Assembly: GCA_030831965.1 (NCBI GenBank)
Contig: JAURJZ010000060.1
Coordinates: forward strand, 19,444-83,443
Direction of reading: 5' to 3'
DNA from: Verrucomicrobiota bacterium
Lineage (GTDB): Bacteria; Verrucomicrobiota; Verrucomicrobiia; Opitutales; UBA953
Length of the DNA: 64,000 nt
Every line of letters begins with the position of its first letter. The first letter of the stretch is position 1. The notes under the pieces were generated by a model, which was given only the letters and a program-made list of their open reading frames with translations, ran no database searches and was not told where the DNA came from. Made by a program: the position numbers and the translations under genes. Below, in pieces: positions 1 through 7,863 of the stretch.

Positions 1-1
1 C

Positions 2-46
2 TCGCTGCCCACCGACGTCATCCCCGGCTGGGAGGACGCCCGCTGA
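2..46 (+). CDS. C-terminal end of an upstream gene, possibly ExbB/TolQ-like proton channel
   Basis: Only the last 14 codons and the TGA stop (44-46) are in the window; the readable tail is SLPTDVIPGWEDAR. Nothing in it identifies a family. The stop lies 3 bases before the exbD start, so the two genes are almost certainly co-transcribed. An exbB/tolQ/motA homologue is the usual gene in this position, but that is inference from gene order only. Confidence 0.5.
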   Translation, partial: SLPTDVIPGWEDAR

Positions 47-49
47 GCC

Positions 50-478
50 ATGGGGCGACGCAGCTTCAGCAGGCCCCACCGGCTCCACGCGATGACGGAG
101 CTCAACGTCACGCCCATGCTGGACCTTTGCTTCTGCCTGCTGATCATCTTCATGATCTCGACCCCGGTCCTTGAGCAGACCACCCAGGTCAACCTGCCCA
201 AGGCCGCCCAGGGCGCGGGTCGCCCGCCCGAGGCCAAGCAGCGCTACCTCGTCGTGTCCCTCGACGCCCGCGGGCAGCTGAGGCTCGCCGACAAGCCGGT
301 CACCCTGCGCGAGCTCGAGGCGGAGTTCAGCCGCGTCGCCGCCCTCCCCGAGGCCGAGCAGCCCGTCGTTCGCGTGCGGGGCGAGGCCACGGTGACCCTG
401 CAGGGGTTGATGGACATCTTCTCGGCCGCGAAGTCCAAGGGCCTTTCCAAGGTGGCGATCGACACCGAGGTGCGCTGA
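50..478 (+). CDS. exbD: ExbD/TolR family biopolymer transport protein
   Basis: Predicted 142-residue inner-membrane protein of the ExbB-ExbD-TonB (or Tol) proton-motive-force machinery. The N-terminus carries the family signature LNVTPMLDLCFCLLIIFM (about residues 18-35): one transmembrane helix with the conserved membrane aspartate (Asp25) that takes part in proton flow. The rest (about 50-142) fits the small periplasmic domain. Length matches ExbD/TolR. An internal ATG at 92 (MTELNVTP) is an alternative start closer to the classical N-terminus. It sits between the upstream partial gene and a TonB/TolA-like gene, the classical three-gene order; whether it serves TonB import or Tol envelope function cannot be told from sequence. 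Confidence 0.9.
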   Translation: MGRRSFSRPHRLHAMTELNVTPMLDLCFCLLIIFMISTPVLEQTTQVNLPKAAQGAGRPPEAKQRYLVVSLDARGQLRLADKPVTLRELEAEFSRVAALPEAEQPVVRVRGEATVTLQGLMDIFSAAKSKGLSKVAIDTEVR

Positions 479-481
479 GCC

Positions 482-1243
482 ATGTCCGAGGGTGCGCGAG
501 GCTGGGTCGGGTCCGTGATCATCCACCTGGCCGTCGTCGCCGCCTTCGTGGCCGCCTCCTGGTGGGGTTCCCGCCAGGGCGAGTCGCTCGAGGCGGTCGA
601 CCCGCTCCTCGTCACCCTCAACGGCATGCCGGGTCGCAAGCCCGGGGAGGTCGGGCGCAAGGAGGGCGTGGCGAAAGGGTCGGAAAAGGGCAGCCCGCTT
701 TTCAAGTACACACCCCTCCCTCCCGAGAGGACGGTCGCGCAGACCCAGACCCAACCCCGTGCCGCCAATTCGGGTTCCGCCTCCTCGACCTCGCGCGGCG
801 CCACGACTTCCTCCGCCCCGAACCGGGTCTCCCTGGATGAGTTCAACCGCGGCAGGGGGCAGGGTCGCTCCACCGGCGCCGCCAGCGGCGTTTCCGGCGT
901 CTCGCTCGGCCGCGCCACGGGCACGGGTGACAACGGCGGGGATGGTGGCACGGCCAGCGCCCGCCAGCTTTACGCCGGCGAGGTTCTGGCGAGGTTCCGC
1001 GACTCATGGGCCGAGGTCGTGGCCTCCGAGGGGGACGACCTTGGCGACCTCCTCTGCGGCGTCAGGGTCGCGATTTCCTCCTCCGGGCAGGTCACCTTCA
1101 GCGGATGGATTCGGCAACCGGCCAGTCCCAAGGCGTCCGAGTTGGTCCAGAAGGCCATCGGCCGAATCGGCAACTGCGGTCCACCCCCCGAAAACAAGGC
1201 TTTTACCATCGATTTCACCAGGGTGACGGCTGATGGGGCCTGA
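482..1243 (+). CDS. TonB/TolA-like energy-transducing protein
   Basis: 253 residues, starting 3 bases after exbD. There is a single N-terminal transmembrane helix (about residues 10-30, VGSVIIHLAVVAAFVAASWW), then a low-complexity Gly/Ser/Thr/Arg-rich linker (about 45-160), then a compact C-terminal domain (about 165-253). That domain includes VRVAISSSGQVTFSGWIRQP and a run like the TolA C-terminal domain (ELVQKAIGRI, then KAFTIDFTRV). The layout of membrane anchor, flexible periplasmic linker and small C-terminal domain is that of TonB/TolA. The linker is not Pro-Lys rich as in classical TonB, so TolA-like is equally likely. Family call rests on architecture and operon context. Confidence 0.7.
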   Translation: MSEGARGWVGSVIIHLAVVAAFVAASWWGSRQGESLEAVDPLLVTLNGMPGRKPGEVGRKEGVAKGSEKGSPLFKYTPLPPERTVAQTQTQPRAANSGSASSTSRGATTSSAPNRVSLDEFNRGRGQGRSTGAASGVSGVSLGRATGTGDNGGDGGTASARQLYAGEVLARFRDSWAEVVASEGDDLGDLLCGVRVAISSSGQVTFSGWIRQPASPKASELVQKAIGRIGNCGPPPENKAFTIDFTRVTADGA

Positions 1244-1275
1244 AAAGCCCGCTTTCATGACCATTCCCGCGGGAA

Positions 1276-1306
1276 GGTGTTGATTCCCCCCTGTGTTTAA
1301 TATCAT
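1276..1306 (+). promoter_or_regulatory. Candidate promoter/upstream element of the first PEP-CTERM gene
   Basis: GGTGTTGATT (1276-1285) is followed by a C-run and TATCAT (1301-1306, 5/6 match to TATAAT), 15 bases after TTGATT. The same ten-base word with one change (GGGGTTGATT, 17091-17100) lies upstream of the other PEP-CTERM gene, and both are followed by TTTAAT (1296-1301 and 17115-17120). It could be a promoter or a shared regulator site. Weak evidence from two copies. Confidence 0.3.
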
Positions 1307-1338
1307 TTGCCAAAACTCGGGGTTTGCCCGGCTCAATC

Positions 1339-4038
1339 ATGCCAACCAATCGTCACCTGATTCTGCCAGCTGTATTACTGGCTGCTGCCGCATCCAGCTT
1401 GTCCGCCCAATCCATAACCGTCGGCGCGCAAACCGGCGCGCAGATTTTCTTCAATAGTTCACTCACTCGAACCTATAACTTTGGCATCACCACCGCCGGC
1501 GCCGACACCAACCTCACCATTTCCGCCATCGAGGTCAACCTGAAGGGTGGTAACAATGATGTGCAACCTGTTGTCGTCCAGTTGTACAGCGGCCTCGGGG
1601 GAACTGGTTCCCTCCTGACGTCGGTGTCGCTCAGCGCCAGCCAGCTCACCAACCAGTTCGTCTTCAACATTCTCACCCTGCCGACTCCGTTGACGCTCGC
1701 TCCCGGGGGCTATTCCGTGCGTTTGACCACGACGAACACCGCCAACTATTTCATCAAAGACGGCCCCTTGACGCTCAAGGGTGCGTCGGGCGCCACCCTC
1801 AGCAACACCGAATGGGTGCAGGACAACAACACCGACGGCACTGCTGGCACCACTCTGGGTAGCACCACGCCGGTTCTGGCCGACCCGCGGTTCTCCACCC
1901 GCACGATCAACTTCGGCAATTATCGCGTGGGCTCGTCGCTCTCGCAGAACGTCACGCTGACCAATGCCGCCCTCGCCACGTCCAACAACATCACCGAGGC
2001 GCTGACGGTCACCGGCGCCACCAACACCAACGGCTCGGCCCAGCTCCCGACCTTCAACTGGCTCAACCAGGGGCAGAACGCCACGGGAACCTTCTCGATG
2101 TCCAGCGCCGTCGCCGGCGCCAACTCCGGCAGCGTCAACTTCAGCTTCCAGTCGGTGAAGGGCGACAGCGCCTCGACCAGCACCGCCCCGACCGACCTGC
2201 CCGGGCAGACGGTCAACATGAGCGGGACCGGCTACCGTGTCGCCGACGCCTCGTTCGCCGCCACCTCGGTCAACCTCGGCAATTTCCGCGTCGGCGCCAC
2301 CAACCTGACCGGCTCCGTCAACGTCACCAACAACGTCACGGCCGACGGCTTCAGCGAGTCGCTCGTCCTCGCCTCCACCGCCACCACCGGCGGCGCCTCG
2401 GCGACCAACCTCTCCGGCGCCATCGCGGCGGGCGCCACCCGCACCCTCGGCGTCGGCCTCGCCTCCGTCTCCTCCGCCGGGCTCAACAGCGGCACGATCA
2501 CCCTCGGCAAGACCTCCACCGGCGCCGGCACGAGCGGCCTGGCCGACCTCTCCCAGGGCAACCAGGTCGTGACGGTCAACGCCAACGGCTACCGCGAGGC
2601 CAACGCCGCGTTCGCCGCGACCTCGGTCGACCTCGGCAAGTTCCACGTCGGCGCCGGCAGCCTGACCGGCTCGGTCGGCGTGACCAACGACGTCGCGGCC
2701 GACGGCTTCAGCGAGTCGCTCTCCCTGGTCTCCTCGGGAACGACCGGCGGCGCGAGTGTCACGAACCTCGCCGGGCTCATCGCCGCCGGCGCCACCCGCA
2801 ACCTGGGGGTCGGCCTCTCCTCCGTCTCCGCCATCGGCCTCAACAGCGGCACGATCACCTTGTCCAAGGCCTCCTCGGGCTCGGGCACGAGCGGCCTGGC
2901 CGACCTCTCGCAGGGCAACCAGGTCGTCACCGTGACGGCGACCGGCTATTCCGGCAAATCCATCTGGTCGGTCGACGCCAACGGGGACTGGAACAGCTTC
3001 GCCGGCTGGGACGGCCCGGGCGGCAAGCCCGGGGTCGACGGTTCCCTCAGCGTCGACGACACCGCCACCTTCGCCGGCGCCGCCACCGACGCGCGCACCA
3101 TCACCCTCGGCTCCGCCGTGCCGACCCTGCGCTCGCTGACCTTCAACAACGCCTCGGCCTCCTACTACATCGCCCCGGGCGGCTCCGGCCGCCTGCAGCT
3201 CGGCACCTCCTCCGGCAACGGCGCCCTCTCCGTGCTGGCCGGCAACCACACCGTCTCCGCCGGCATCGAGCTCGCGCAGGCCACCACCGCCTCGGTCGCC
3301 GCCGGCTCGCGCTTCCTGGTCTCCGGCGCCCTCACCGGGTCCGCCGCCCTCACCAAGTCCGGGGCCGGCCAGCTGGTCATCGACTCCACGGGCTCCCTCA
3401 GCGGCGCCACCACGGTCGCCGCCGGCCTGCTCACCGTCAACGGCTCCATCGCCGACAGCGACGTCACCGTCGCCTCCGGCGGCACCCTCGGCGGCAGGGG
3501 CGCGGTCGGCGCCACCACCATCCAGTCGGGCGGCACCCTTGCCCCGGGCAACTCGCCGGGCACCCTCACCACGACGGGCAACGCGACCTGGCTGGGCGGC
3601 GGGCAATACAACTGGCAGCTTTACAACGCCACGGGTGTCGCCGGCACGGGCTGGGACCTCAATGAGATCACCGGCAACCTGGTGCTGACCAGCCTCGACT
3701 CGAGCAATCGCTACTCGATCAACGTCTGGACGCTCTCGTCGATCAACACCGACGTCAACGGCGACGCCATCAACTTCAACGAGGCCCAGTCCTACACCTG
3801 GACCATCGCGCGGGCCGCCTCCATCATCGGCTTCAACGCCTCGCACTTCGTCCTCAACCTCACGCCCTCCAACGGCGCCGCCGGCTTCGACAACGCCTAC
3901 ACCGGCTCCTTCAGCGTCCAGGCCAGCGGGGGCAACCTCAACATCGTCTACACGCCGATCCCCGAGCCCTCGACCTACGGCGTGGTCGCCGCCCTCGGCG
4001 CGCTCGTGATCGCCGCCCGCCGCCGCCGGCGGTCGTGA
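1339..4038 (+). CDS. PEP-CTERM surface protein with choice-of-anchor-type tandem repeats
   Basis: About 899 residues. A signal peptide is clear (MPTNRHLILPAVLLAAAASS, cleavage near SAQ), so ATG 1339 is preferred over a TTG five codons upstream. Residues about 25-170 form a Ser/Thr-rich beta domain. Three tandem repeats of about 119 residues follow (near 184-540), each beginning like FxxTSVNLGNFRVGA and resembling choice-of-anchor D/ASPM-SPD-2-Hydin beta sandwiches. Next come beta-strand repeats of the autotransporter-associated type (LTKSGAGQLVIDS, then GTLAPGNSPGTLTTTG). The tail is a PEP-CTERM sorting signal: PEPSTYG, a hydrophobic helix and a basic RRRRRS end. Such proteins are exported by Sec and processed by an exosortase; none is encoded in the window. 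Ligand and role are unknown. Confidence 0.85.
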   Translation: MPTNRHLILPAVLLAAAASSLSAQSITVGAQTGAQIFFNSSLTRTYNFGITTAGADTNLTISAIEVNLKGGNNDVQPVVVQLYSGLGGTGSLLTSVSLSASQLTNQFVFNILTLPTPLTLAPGGYSVRLTTTNTANYFIKDGPLTLKGASGATLSNTEWVQDNNTDGTAGTTLGSTTPVLADPRFSTRTINFGNYRVGSSLSQNVTLTNAALATSNNITEALTVTGATNTNGSAQLPTFNWLNQGQNATGTFSMSSAVAGANSGSVNFSFQSVKGDSASTSTAPTDLPGQTVNMSGTGYRVADASFAATSVNLGNFRVGATNLTGSVNVTNNVTADGFSESLVLASTATTGGASATNLSGAIAAGATRTLGVGLASVSSAGLNSGTITLGKTSTGAGTSGLADLSQGNQVVTVNANGYREANAAFAATSVDLGKFHVGAGSLTGSVGVTNDVAADGFSESLSLVSSGTTGGASVTNLAGLIAAGATRNLGVGLSSVSAIGLNSGTITLSKASSGSGTSGLADLSQGNQVVTVTATGYSGKSIWSVDANGDWNSFAGWDGPGGKPGVDGSLSVDDTATFAGAATDARTITLGSAVPTLRSLTFNNASASYYIAPGGSGRLQLGTSSGNGALSVLAGNHTVSAGIELAQATTASVAAGSRFLVSGALTGSAALTKSGAGQLVIDSTGSLSGATTVAAGLLTVNGSIADSDVTVASGGTLGGRGAVGATTIQSGGTLAPGNSPGTLTTTGNATWLGGGQYNWQLYNATGVAGTGWDLNEITGNLVLTSLDSSNRYSINVWTLSSINTDVNGDAINFNEAQSYTWTIARAASIIGFNASHFVLNLTPSNGAAGFDNAYTGSFSVQASGGNLNIVYTPIPEPSTYGVVAALGALVIAARRRRRS
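1888..2950 (+). repeat. Three tandem ~360-bp repeats inside the PEP-CTERM gene
   Basis: Repeat units begin near 1891, 2254 and 2611 (spacing 363 and 357 bases). The second and third are close at both DNA and protein level and share DGFSESL, AAGATR, GLNSGTITL and GTSGLADLSQGNQVVTV. The first is divergent. This looks like intragenic duplication of one beta-sandwich domain. Confidence 0.8.
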
Positions 4039-4057
4039 GGCTTTCCCCAGCCCGCGC

Positions 4058-4086
4058 TTGCGTCCCGCGGCGCGCGCCGTTCCCCT
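4058..4086 (+). promoter_or_regulatory. Leaderless-type promoter of the MBL-fold gene
   Basis: TTGCGT (4058-4063), a 17-base spacer and TCCCCT (4081-4086), then 6 bases to the GTG start at 4093. The predicted transcription start falls on or next to the start codon, and no Shine-Dalgarno sequence lies between. Confidence 0.45.
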
Positions 4087-4092
4087 CGCTGG

Positions 4093-4911
4093 GTGGAAAT
4101 CACCGTCCTCGGCTGCGGGACCTCCCAGGGCGTGCCCCTGGTGGCCCATGACAATCCCGGATGGGACCGGGGCGAGCCCCGCAACTGGCGCACCCGCTCG
4201 AGCATCCACGTCGTGCTCGAGGGTCACCATGTGCAGGTCGACTGCGGACCGGATTTCCGGTCGCAGTGCCTCAGCTGCGGCATCCGCGAGGTCGACACCG
4301 TCATCCTGACCCACGGCCACGCCGACCACGTGCTCGGCATGGACGACCTCCGCCAGTTCTGCACCAACCGCGGGGGCGCCGCCATCCCGGTTTACTCAAC
4401 CGACGAGGGCCTGGGTCGGCTGCAGGCCATCTTCCCCTACGCCTTGGGCAAGCCGGCGAGCAGCGGCTACGTCTCCCTGGATCCGCGCCTGATGCCGTCC
4501 GAGCTCGCCTTGCCCGGGGGCGGCATCATCCGGTCGACCCTGCTGCCCCATGGCGTCGATGTCCTTGGGCTGGTCTTCGAGGAGCCCTCCACCGGCGCCC
4601 GCCTGGCCTACTACACCGATTGCAAGCGTGTGCCGGCGGCGGCCCGCGAGCTGGCCATGGATGTCGATGTCGCGATCCTCGACGGGCTGCGTCCCGACTG
4701 GCACCCGACGCACATGACCGTCGCCGAGGCCTGCGAGGTGGCCGAGGCCATCCGCGCCCGGCAGGCCTTCCTCACCCACATGACCTATCAGGTCGACTAC
4801 GGCACCTACTCCCGGAAGCTCCAAGCCGGGCACCCGCGGGTCGCCCTGGCCCACGACGGGCTCACCCTTCGCCTCGGGGGGCGGGGCGGCGATTCACTTG
4901 GCCGCGGCTGA
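4093..4911 (+). CDS. MBL-fold metal hydrolase, PhnP-like phosphodiesterase family
   Basis: 272 residues starting at GTG. The metallo-beta-lactamase metal-binding motif THGHADHVLG is clear (near residues 74-83), preceded by a DCGPDFR loop and followed by later metal-ligand candidates (YYTDCK near 175; HPTHMT near 205; LTHMTY near 230). The N-terminus (VLGCGTSQGVPL) matches the PhnP/phosphoribosyl 1,2-cyclic phosphate phosphodiesterase and RNase Z-like branch. No other phn genes are nearby, so a role in phosphonate breakdown is not supported and the substrate remains open. Its 3' end overlaps that of the convergent cytochrome gene by 18 bases. Confidence 0.85.
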   Translation: MEITVLGCGTSQGVPLVAHDNPGWDRGEPRNWRTRSSIHVVLEGHHVQVDCGPDFRSQCLSCGIREVDTVILTHGHADHVLGMDDLRQFCTNRGGAAIPVYSTDEGLGRLQAIFPYALGKPASSGYVSLDPRLMPSELALPGGGIIRSTLLPHGVDVLGLVFEEPSTGARLAYYTDCKRVPAAARELAMDVDVAILDGLRPDWHPTHMTVAEACEVAEAIRARQAFLTHMTYQVDYGTYSRKLQAGHPRVALAHDGLTLRLGGRGGDSLGRG

Positions 4912-6387
4912 GCGCGCCCTCATCTCCTCCTTGCTCGGAGGGGCGGGGGGCGTCTTGTCCGCGAGCGACATCTCCGCGACCAAGCGGAGGGCGGGGCGGG
5001 ACGACTGGAGGGCGCCGGCGGCCTGGGCGGTGACCTTGCTCTGGCCGACAAACAGGGACCTGAGCGAGCGGGCCGACGCGAGCGAGGCGAGGCCGGCGTC
5101 GGTCAGCTGCGTCGACCGCAGGGCGAGCCGCTCCAGCCGCGGCAGGGTCGCCGCGGCCTTCGCGAGCGCGTCGCCCGCCTGGGTGTCGTTCAGGATGAGC
5201 ACCTCGAGGTTGGGGAATCTCGGCAGCTGGGCCGCCGAGGCGTCGGTGATCCTCGACCGCGAGAGGTCGAGCTCGGCCACCGCGGGGCCGTCCGCCGCCA
5301 GCTTGGCGAAGGCGGCGTCGTCGAAGCGGGCGGCCGCGGCGTGCGCGGCCACGACCAGCCCGGCGTCGATCTCGAGCGCCCGGGGCAGGGCGGTCAGCCC
5401 ATCCTGCTCGGCCAGGCGCGCGGCCACCTTGCGGAGCTCGGCGTTGGGACGAAACGAGGCCGGCTTGGCGGGCGCGGGGCTGGCCGCCTCCGGCGCGGCG
5501 GGTTTGGCGGGCGGGGCGCCGGCGGCGGGGGCCACGCCGTCGATCCAGGCCCGGAGCACATCCACCTGCTCCTTGCTCAGCATCGGCTTGGGGTCCGGCG
5601 GCATCGACTCGTCATCCTCCCGGGGGAGGGTCGATCGGATGATGATCCGGCTCTCGGCGGACTTGCCCCAGACCAGCGCCGGTCCCTCGCTGCCGCCCTT
5701 TTCCAGGGCCGCGATGGAGTCCATGCGCAGCTTGCCCTTCTGCTTCTTGGCGTCGTGGCAGGAGGTGCAATGCTCGGCCAGCAGGGGTTTGACCCGCGTC
5801 TCGTAGACGTGCAGCCGCAGCTGCCCGGGGCTCATGGCGGCGAGGTCGGCCGGCGCGGCCTCGGCCGTGGCCGGCGCGACCCGCGCCCCGGAGGGGCGGG
5901 TCAGGAACCCCTCGCCGTGCACGAGCTCGCCGCCCACGTGCCCGGCAGCGGCCACGGACAGGGCGGCGGCCGCCTGCAGGGGCAGGCGGACAAGGAAGGC
6001 GGCCTGCATGAGGCACCAGGAGACGGCGGCCAGCGCGGCGCAGCCCACCCCGAGCCAGAGATGGTCGTCGATACCCTGACCCTCGAAGCCGTTGTGATGG
6101 GCGTGCAGGATCCCGAGCAGGGCGGCCATCCAGGTTCCGCCCGCCGCGAAGTCTCCCATCAGGAGCAGGGCGCGGGAGGGTTTCGGCTCGCGCAGGACGA
6201 TCTCCGCGAGCGGGATGAGAAGGAGGACCGCCGCGGGGATGTGCAGCAGCAGGAGGTGCCACTTGCCGACGACGGAGAGGGCGGCGGGGCCGCGCTCCAC
6301 GCCGTCGGGCGGCAGGAGCAGGGCAAGGGCGACCAGCAGGGCGGTCGCGGCGAGGGCCAGCCAGGGGCGGAAGCGGGGAGGGATCAT
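4894..6387 (-). CDS. Membrane cytochrome: DUF2231-like helices, PSCyt1 heme domain and leucine-rich repeats
   Basis: 497 residues. Four or five hydrophobic segments (about 8-26, 43-66, 76-96, 110-150) resemble the DUF2231 membrane domain, with His residues (His44, His49, His95, His97, His98) that could bind heme. A planctomycete-type cytochrome C domain follows (about 185-280) with one CTSCH heme site (Cys207, Cys210, His211) and a distal MPPDPKPMLS segment. After an Ala/Pro linker, residues about 330-480 form leucine-rich repeats (AELDLSRSRITDAS, LEVLILNDTQAGD, LERLALRSTQLTDAG). The start codon overlaps the stop of the DUF1501 gene (ATGA), so ATG 6387 is firm. It is the last gene of the heme-protein operon. 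Likely membrane-bound electron transfer or heme-anchored recognition; no function is proven. Confidence 0.85.
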   Translation of the reverse strand: MIPPRFRPWLALAATALLVALALLLPPDGVERGPAALSVVGKWHLLLLHIPAAVLLLIPLAEIVLREPKPSRALLLMGDFAAGGTWMAALLGILHAHHNGFEGQGIDDHLWLGVGCAALAAVSWCLMQAAFLVRLPLQAAAALSVAAAGHVGGELVHGEGFLTRPSGARVAPATAEAAPADLAAMSPGQLRLHVYETRVKPLLAEHCTSCHDAKKQKGKLRMDSIAALEKGGSEGPALVWGKSAESRIIIRSTLPREDDESMPPDPKPMLSKEQVDVLRAWIDGVAPAAGAPPAKPAAPEAASPAPAKPASFRPNAELRKVAARLAEQDGLTALPRALEIDAGLVVAAHAAAARFDDAAFAKLAADGPAVAELDLSRSRITDASAAQLPRFPNLEVLILNDTQAGDALAKAAATLPRLERLALRSTQLTDAGLASLASARSLRSLFVGQSKVTAQAAGALQSSRPALRLVAEMSLADKTPPAPPSKEEMRARSAAAK

Positions 6388-7862
6388 GAGAGGAGGGCGC
6401 GGACGACCTTGCCGCGGGTGTCGGTCAGCCGGAAGTCCCGGCCTTGGTAGCGGTAGACCAGCTTCTCGTGGTCGAGACCCAGCTGGTGGAGGAGCGTCGC
6501 CTGGAGGTCGTGCACGTGCATCTTGCCGTCGACGATCTCGTAGCCGATCTCGTCGGTTCGGCCGTAGCTCAGGCCCGGGCGGAAGCCCCCGCCGGCCACG
6601 ATCATCGAGAAGGCGGCCGGGTGGTGGTCGCGACCGAAGAAGGCGTTGTCGGCCCCGTTGCGGTTCTCCCACATCGGCGTGCGGCCGAACTCGCCGCCGA
6701 TGACGACGAGCGTGTCGTCGAGCATGCCCCGCTCGCGCAGGTCGGCGACAAGGGCGGAGCAGGCCTTGTCCATGTACCGGGTCTTGGCGGTGAAGGCCTT
6801 GGCCAGGTCGGTGTGGGCCGCCTCGCCGTGCATGTCCCAGCCCCAGTCGTAGAGCTGGATGAACCGAACGCCCCGCTCGGCCATGCGGCGCGCGAGCAGG
6901 ACGTTGTTGGCGAAGGACTCCTTGCCGGGCTCGGCGCCGTAGCGCGCGAGCGTGGCGGGGCTCTCCCGGGAGAGGTCGGTCGCCTCGGGGGCCGACATCT
7001 GCATGCGGAAGGCGAGCTCGTACTGGGCGATGCGGGTGAGGGTCTCCTGGTCGCCCAGCTCGGCGTGCTCCGCCCGGTTGATGGCCCCGATGGCGTCGAG
7101 CGCCTGGCGACGGAGGTCGCCCGTGACGCCGGCGGGATTGGCCAGGTAGGGGATCGGGTTGCCCACCGTCTGGCACTGCGTGCCTTGGTAGACGGACGGG
7201 ATGAACCCCGAGGACCAGAGCGCCTTGCCGCCGTCGGGCTTGGTTCCGCCGGAAAGGAGGACCACGAAGCCCGGCAGGTTGGCGTTCTCCGATCCCAGGC
7301 CGTACATCACCCAGCTGCCGAGGGACGGGCGCCCGGAGATCTGGAACCCGGTCTGGACCAGGAGCTGGGCCGGCGCGTGGTTGAACTGCTCCGTCCAGAG
7401 GCTGCGAATGAGCGTCAGCTCGTCGGCCACCTGCGCGAGGTGGGGGAGCCGGTCGCTGAGCTCCATCCCGCAGCTACCGTGCTTGGCGAAGGGGTAGAGC
7501 GGCCCCAGCAGCTTGGGGCGTCCCTTGATGAAGGCGAAGGTCTTGCCGGCGATGAAGGACTCGGGGCAAAGCTCCCCGTGCAGCCGCACCAGGTCGGGCT
7601 TGGGGTCGAAAAGCTCGAGCTGCGACGGCGCGCCGGCGAGGTGGATGTAGATGACGCGCTTGGCCTTGGCGCCGCGGGGCGCGGGCCGGGGCGACAGGTC
7701 GCCCGGCCCCGGCTCGGCCGCGACGGACTCTCCCGCGAGGATCGGCAGGGCGGCCGCGCCCAGGCAGAGGCCGGCGTTGCGCATGAACTGCCGCCGGGTG
7801 ACCAGGCGGAGGTGCTCGCGGACGGCCTCGTCGGCCAGGCGGCTGGGATCGGAAGGGCGCAT
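6384..7862 (-). CDS. DUF1501 domain-containing protein with twin-arginine leader
   Basis: 492 residues. The N-terminus has a twin-arginine export signal (TRRQFMRNAG at residues 22-31, then a hydrophobic stretch to about 45), so the folded protein is probably exported by Tat. The body is the DUF1501 family, related to the alkaline-phosphatase/sulfatase fold: early FDPKPDLVRLHG, central ERGVRFIQLYDWGWDMHG, and VVIGGEFGRTP near residue 385. In Planctomycetes and Verrucomicrobia, DUF1501 genes lie directly beside DUF1549/DUF1553 genes, as here (one base separates them). Polysaccharide or sulfate-ester breakdown is often suggested for these pairs but is unproven. Confidence 0.9.
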   Translation of the reverse strand: MRPSDPSRLADEAVREHLRLVTRRQFMRNAGLCLGAAALPILAGESVAAEPGPGDLSPRPAPRGAKAKRVIYIHLAGAPSQLELFDPKPDLVRLHGELCPESFIAGKTFAFIKGRPKLLGPLYPFAKHGSCGMELSDRLPHLAQVADELTLIRSLWTEQFNHAPAQLLVQTGFQISGRPSLGSWVMYGLGSENANLPGFVVLLSGGTKPDGGKALWSSGFIPSVYQGTQCQTVGNPIPYLANPAGVTGDLRRQALDAIGAINRAEHAELGDQETLTRIAQYELAFRMQMSAPEATDLSRESPATLARYGAEPGKESFANNVLLARRMAERGVRFIQLYDWGWDMHGEAAHTDLAKAFTAKTRYMDKACSALVADLRERGMLDDTLVVIGGEFGRTPMWENRNGADNAFFGRDHHPAAFSMIVAGGGFRPGLSYGRTDEIGYEIVDGKMHVHDLQATLLHQLGLDHEKLVYRYQGRDFRLTDTRGKVVRALLS

Positions 7863-7863
7863 C

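Noticed and set aside
1244..1338. Sigma-54 promoter (TGGCAC-N5-TTGC) ahead of the PEP-CTERM genes, as known for some exosortase systems
   Set aside because: I looked in both upstream regions and found no match with the required GG and GC spacing.
1459..4329. Long minus-strand open frame across the first PEP-CTERM gene and the MBL gene
   Set aside because: It crosses two genuine plus-strand genes, has biased composition and no recognisable domain; stop codons are simply rare at this G+C.
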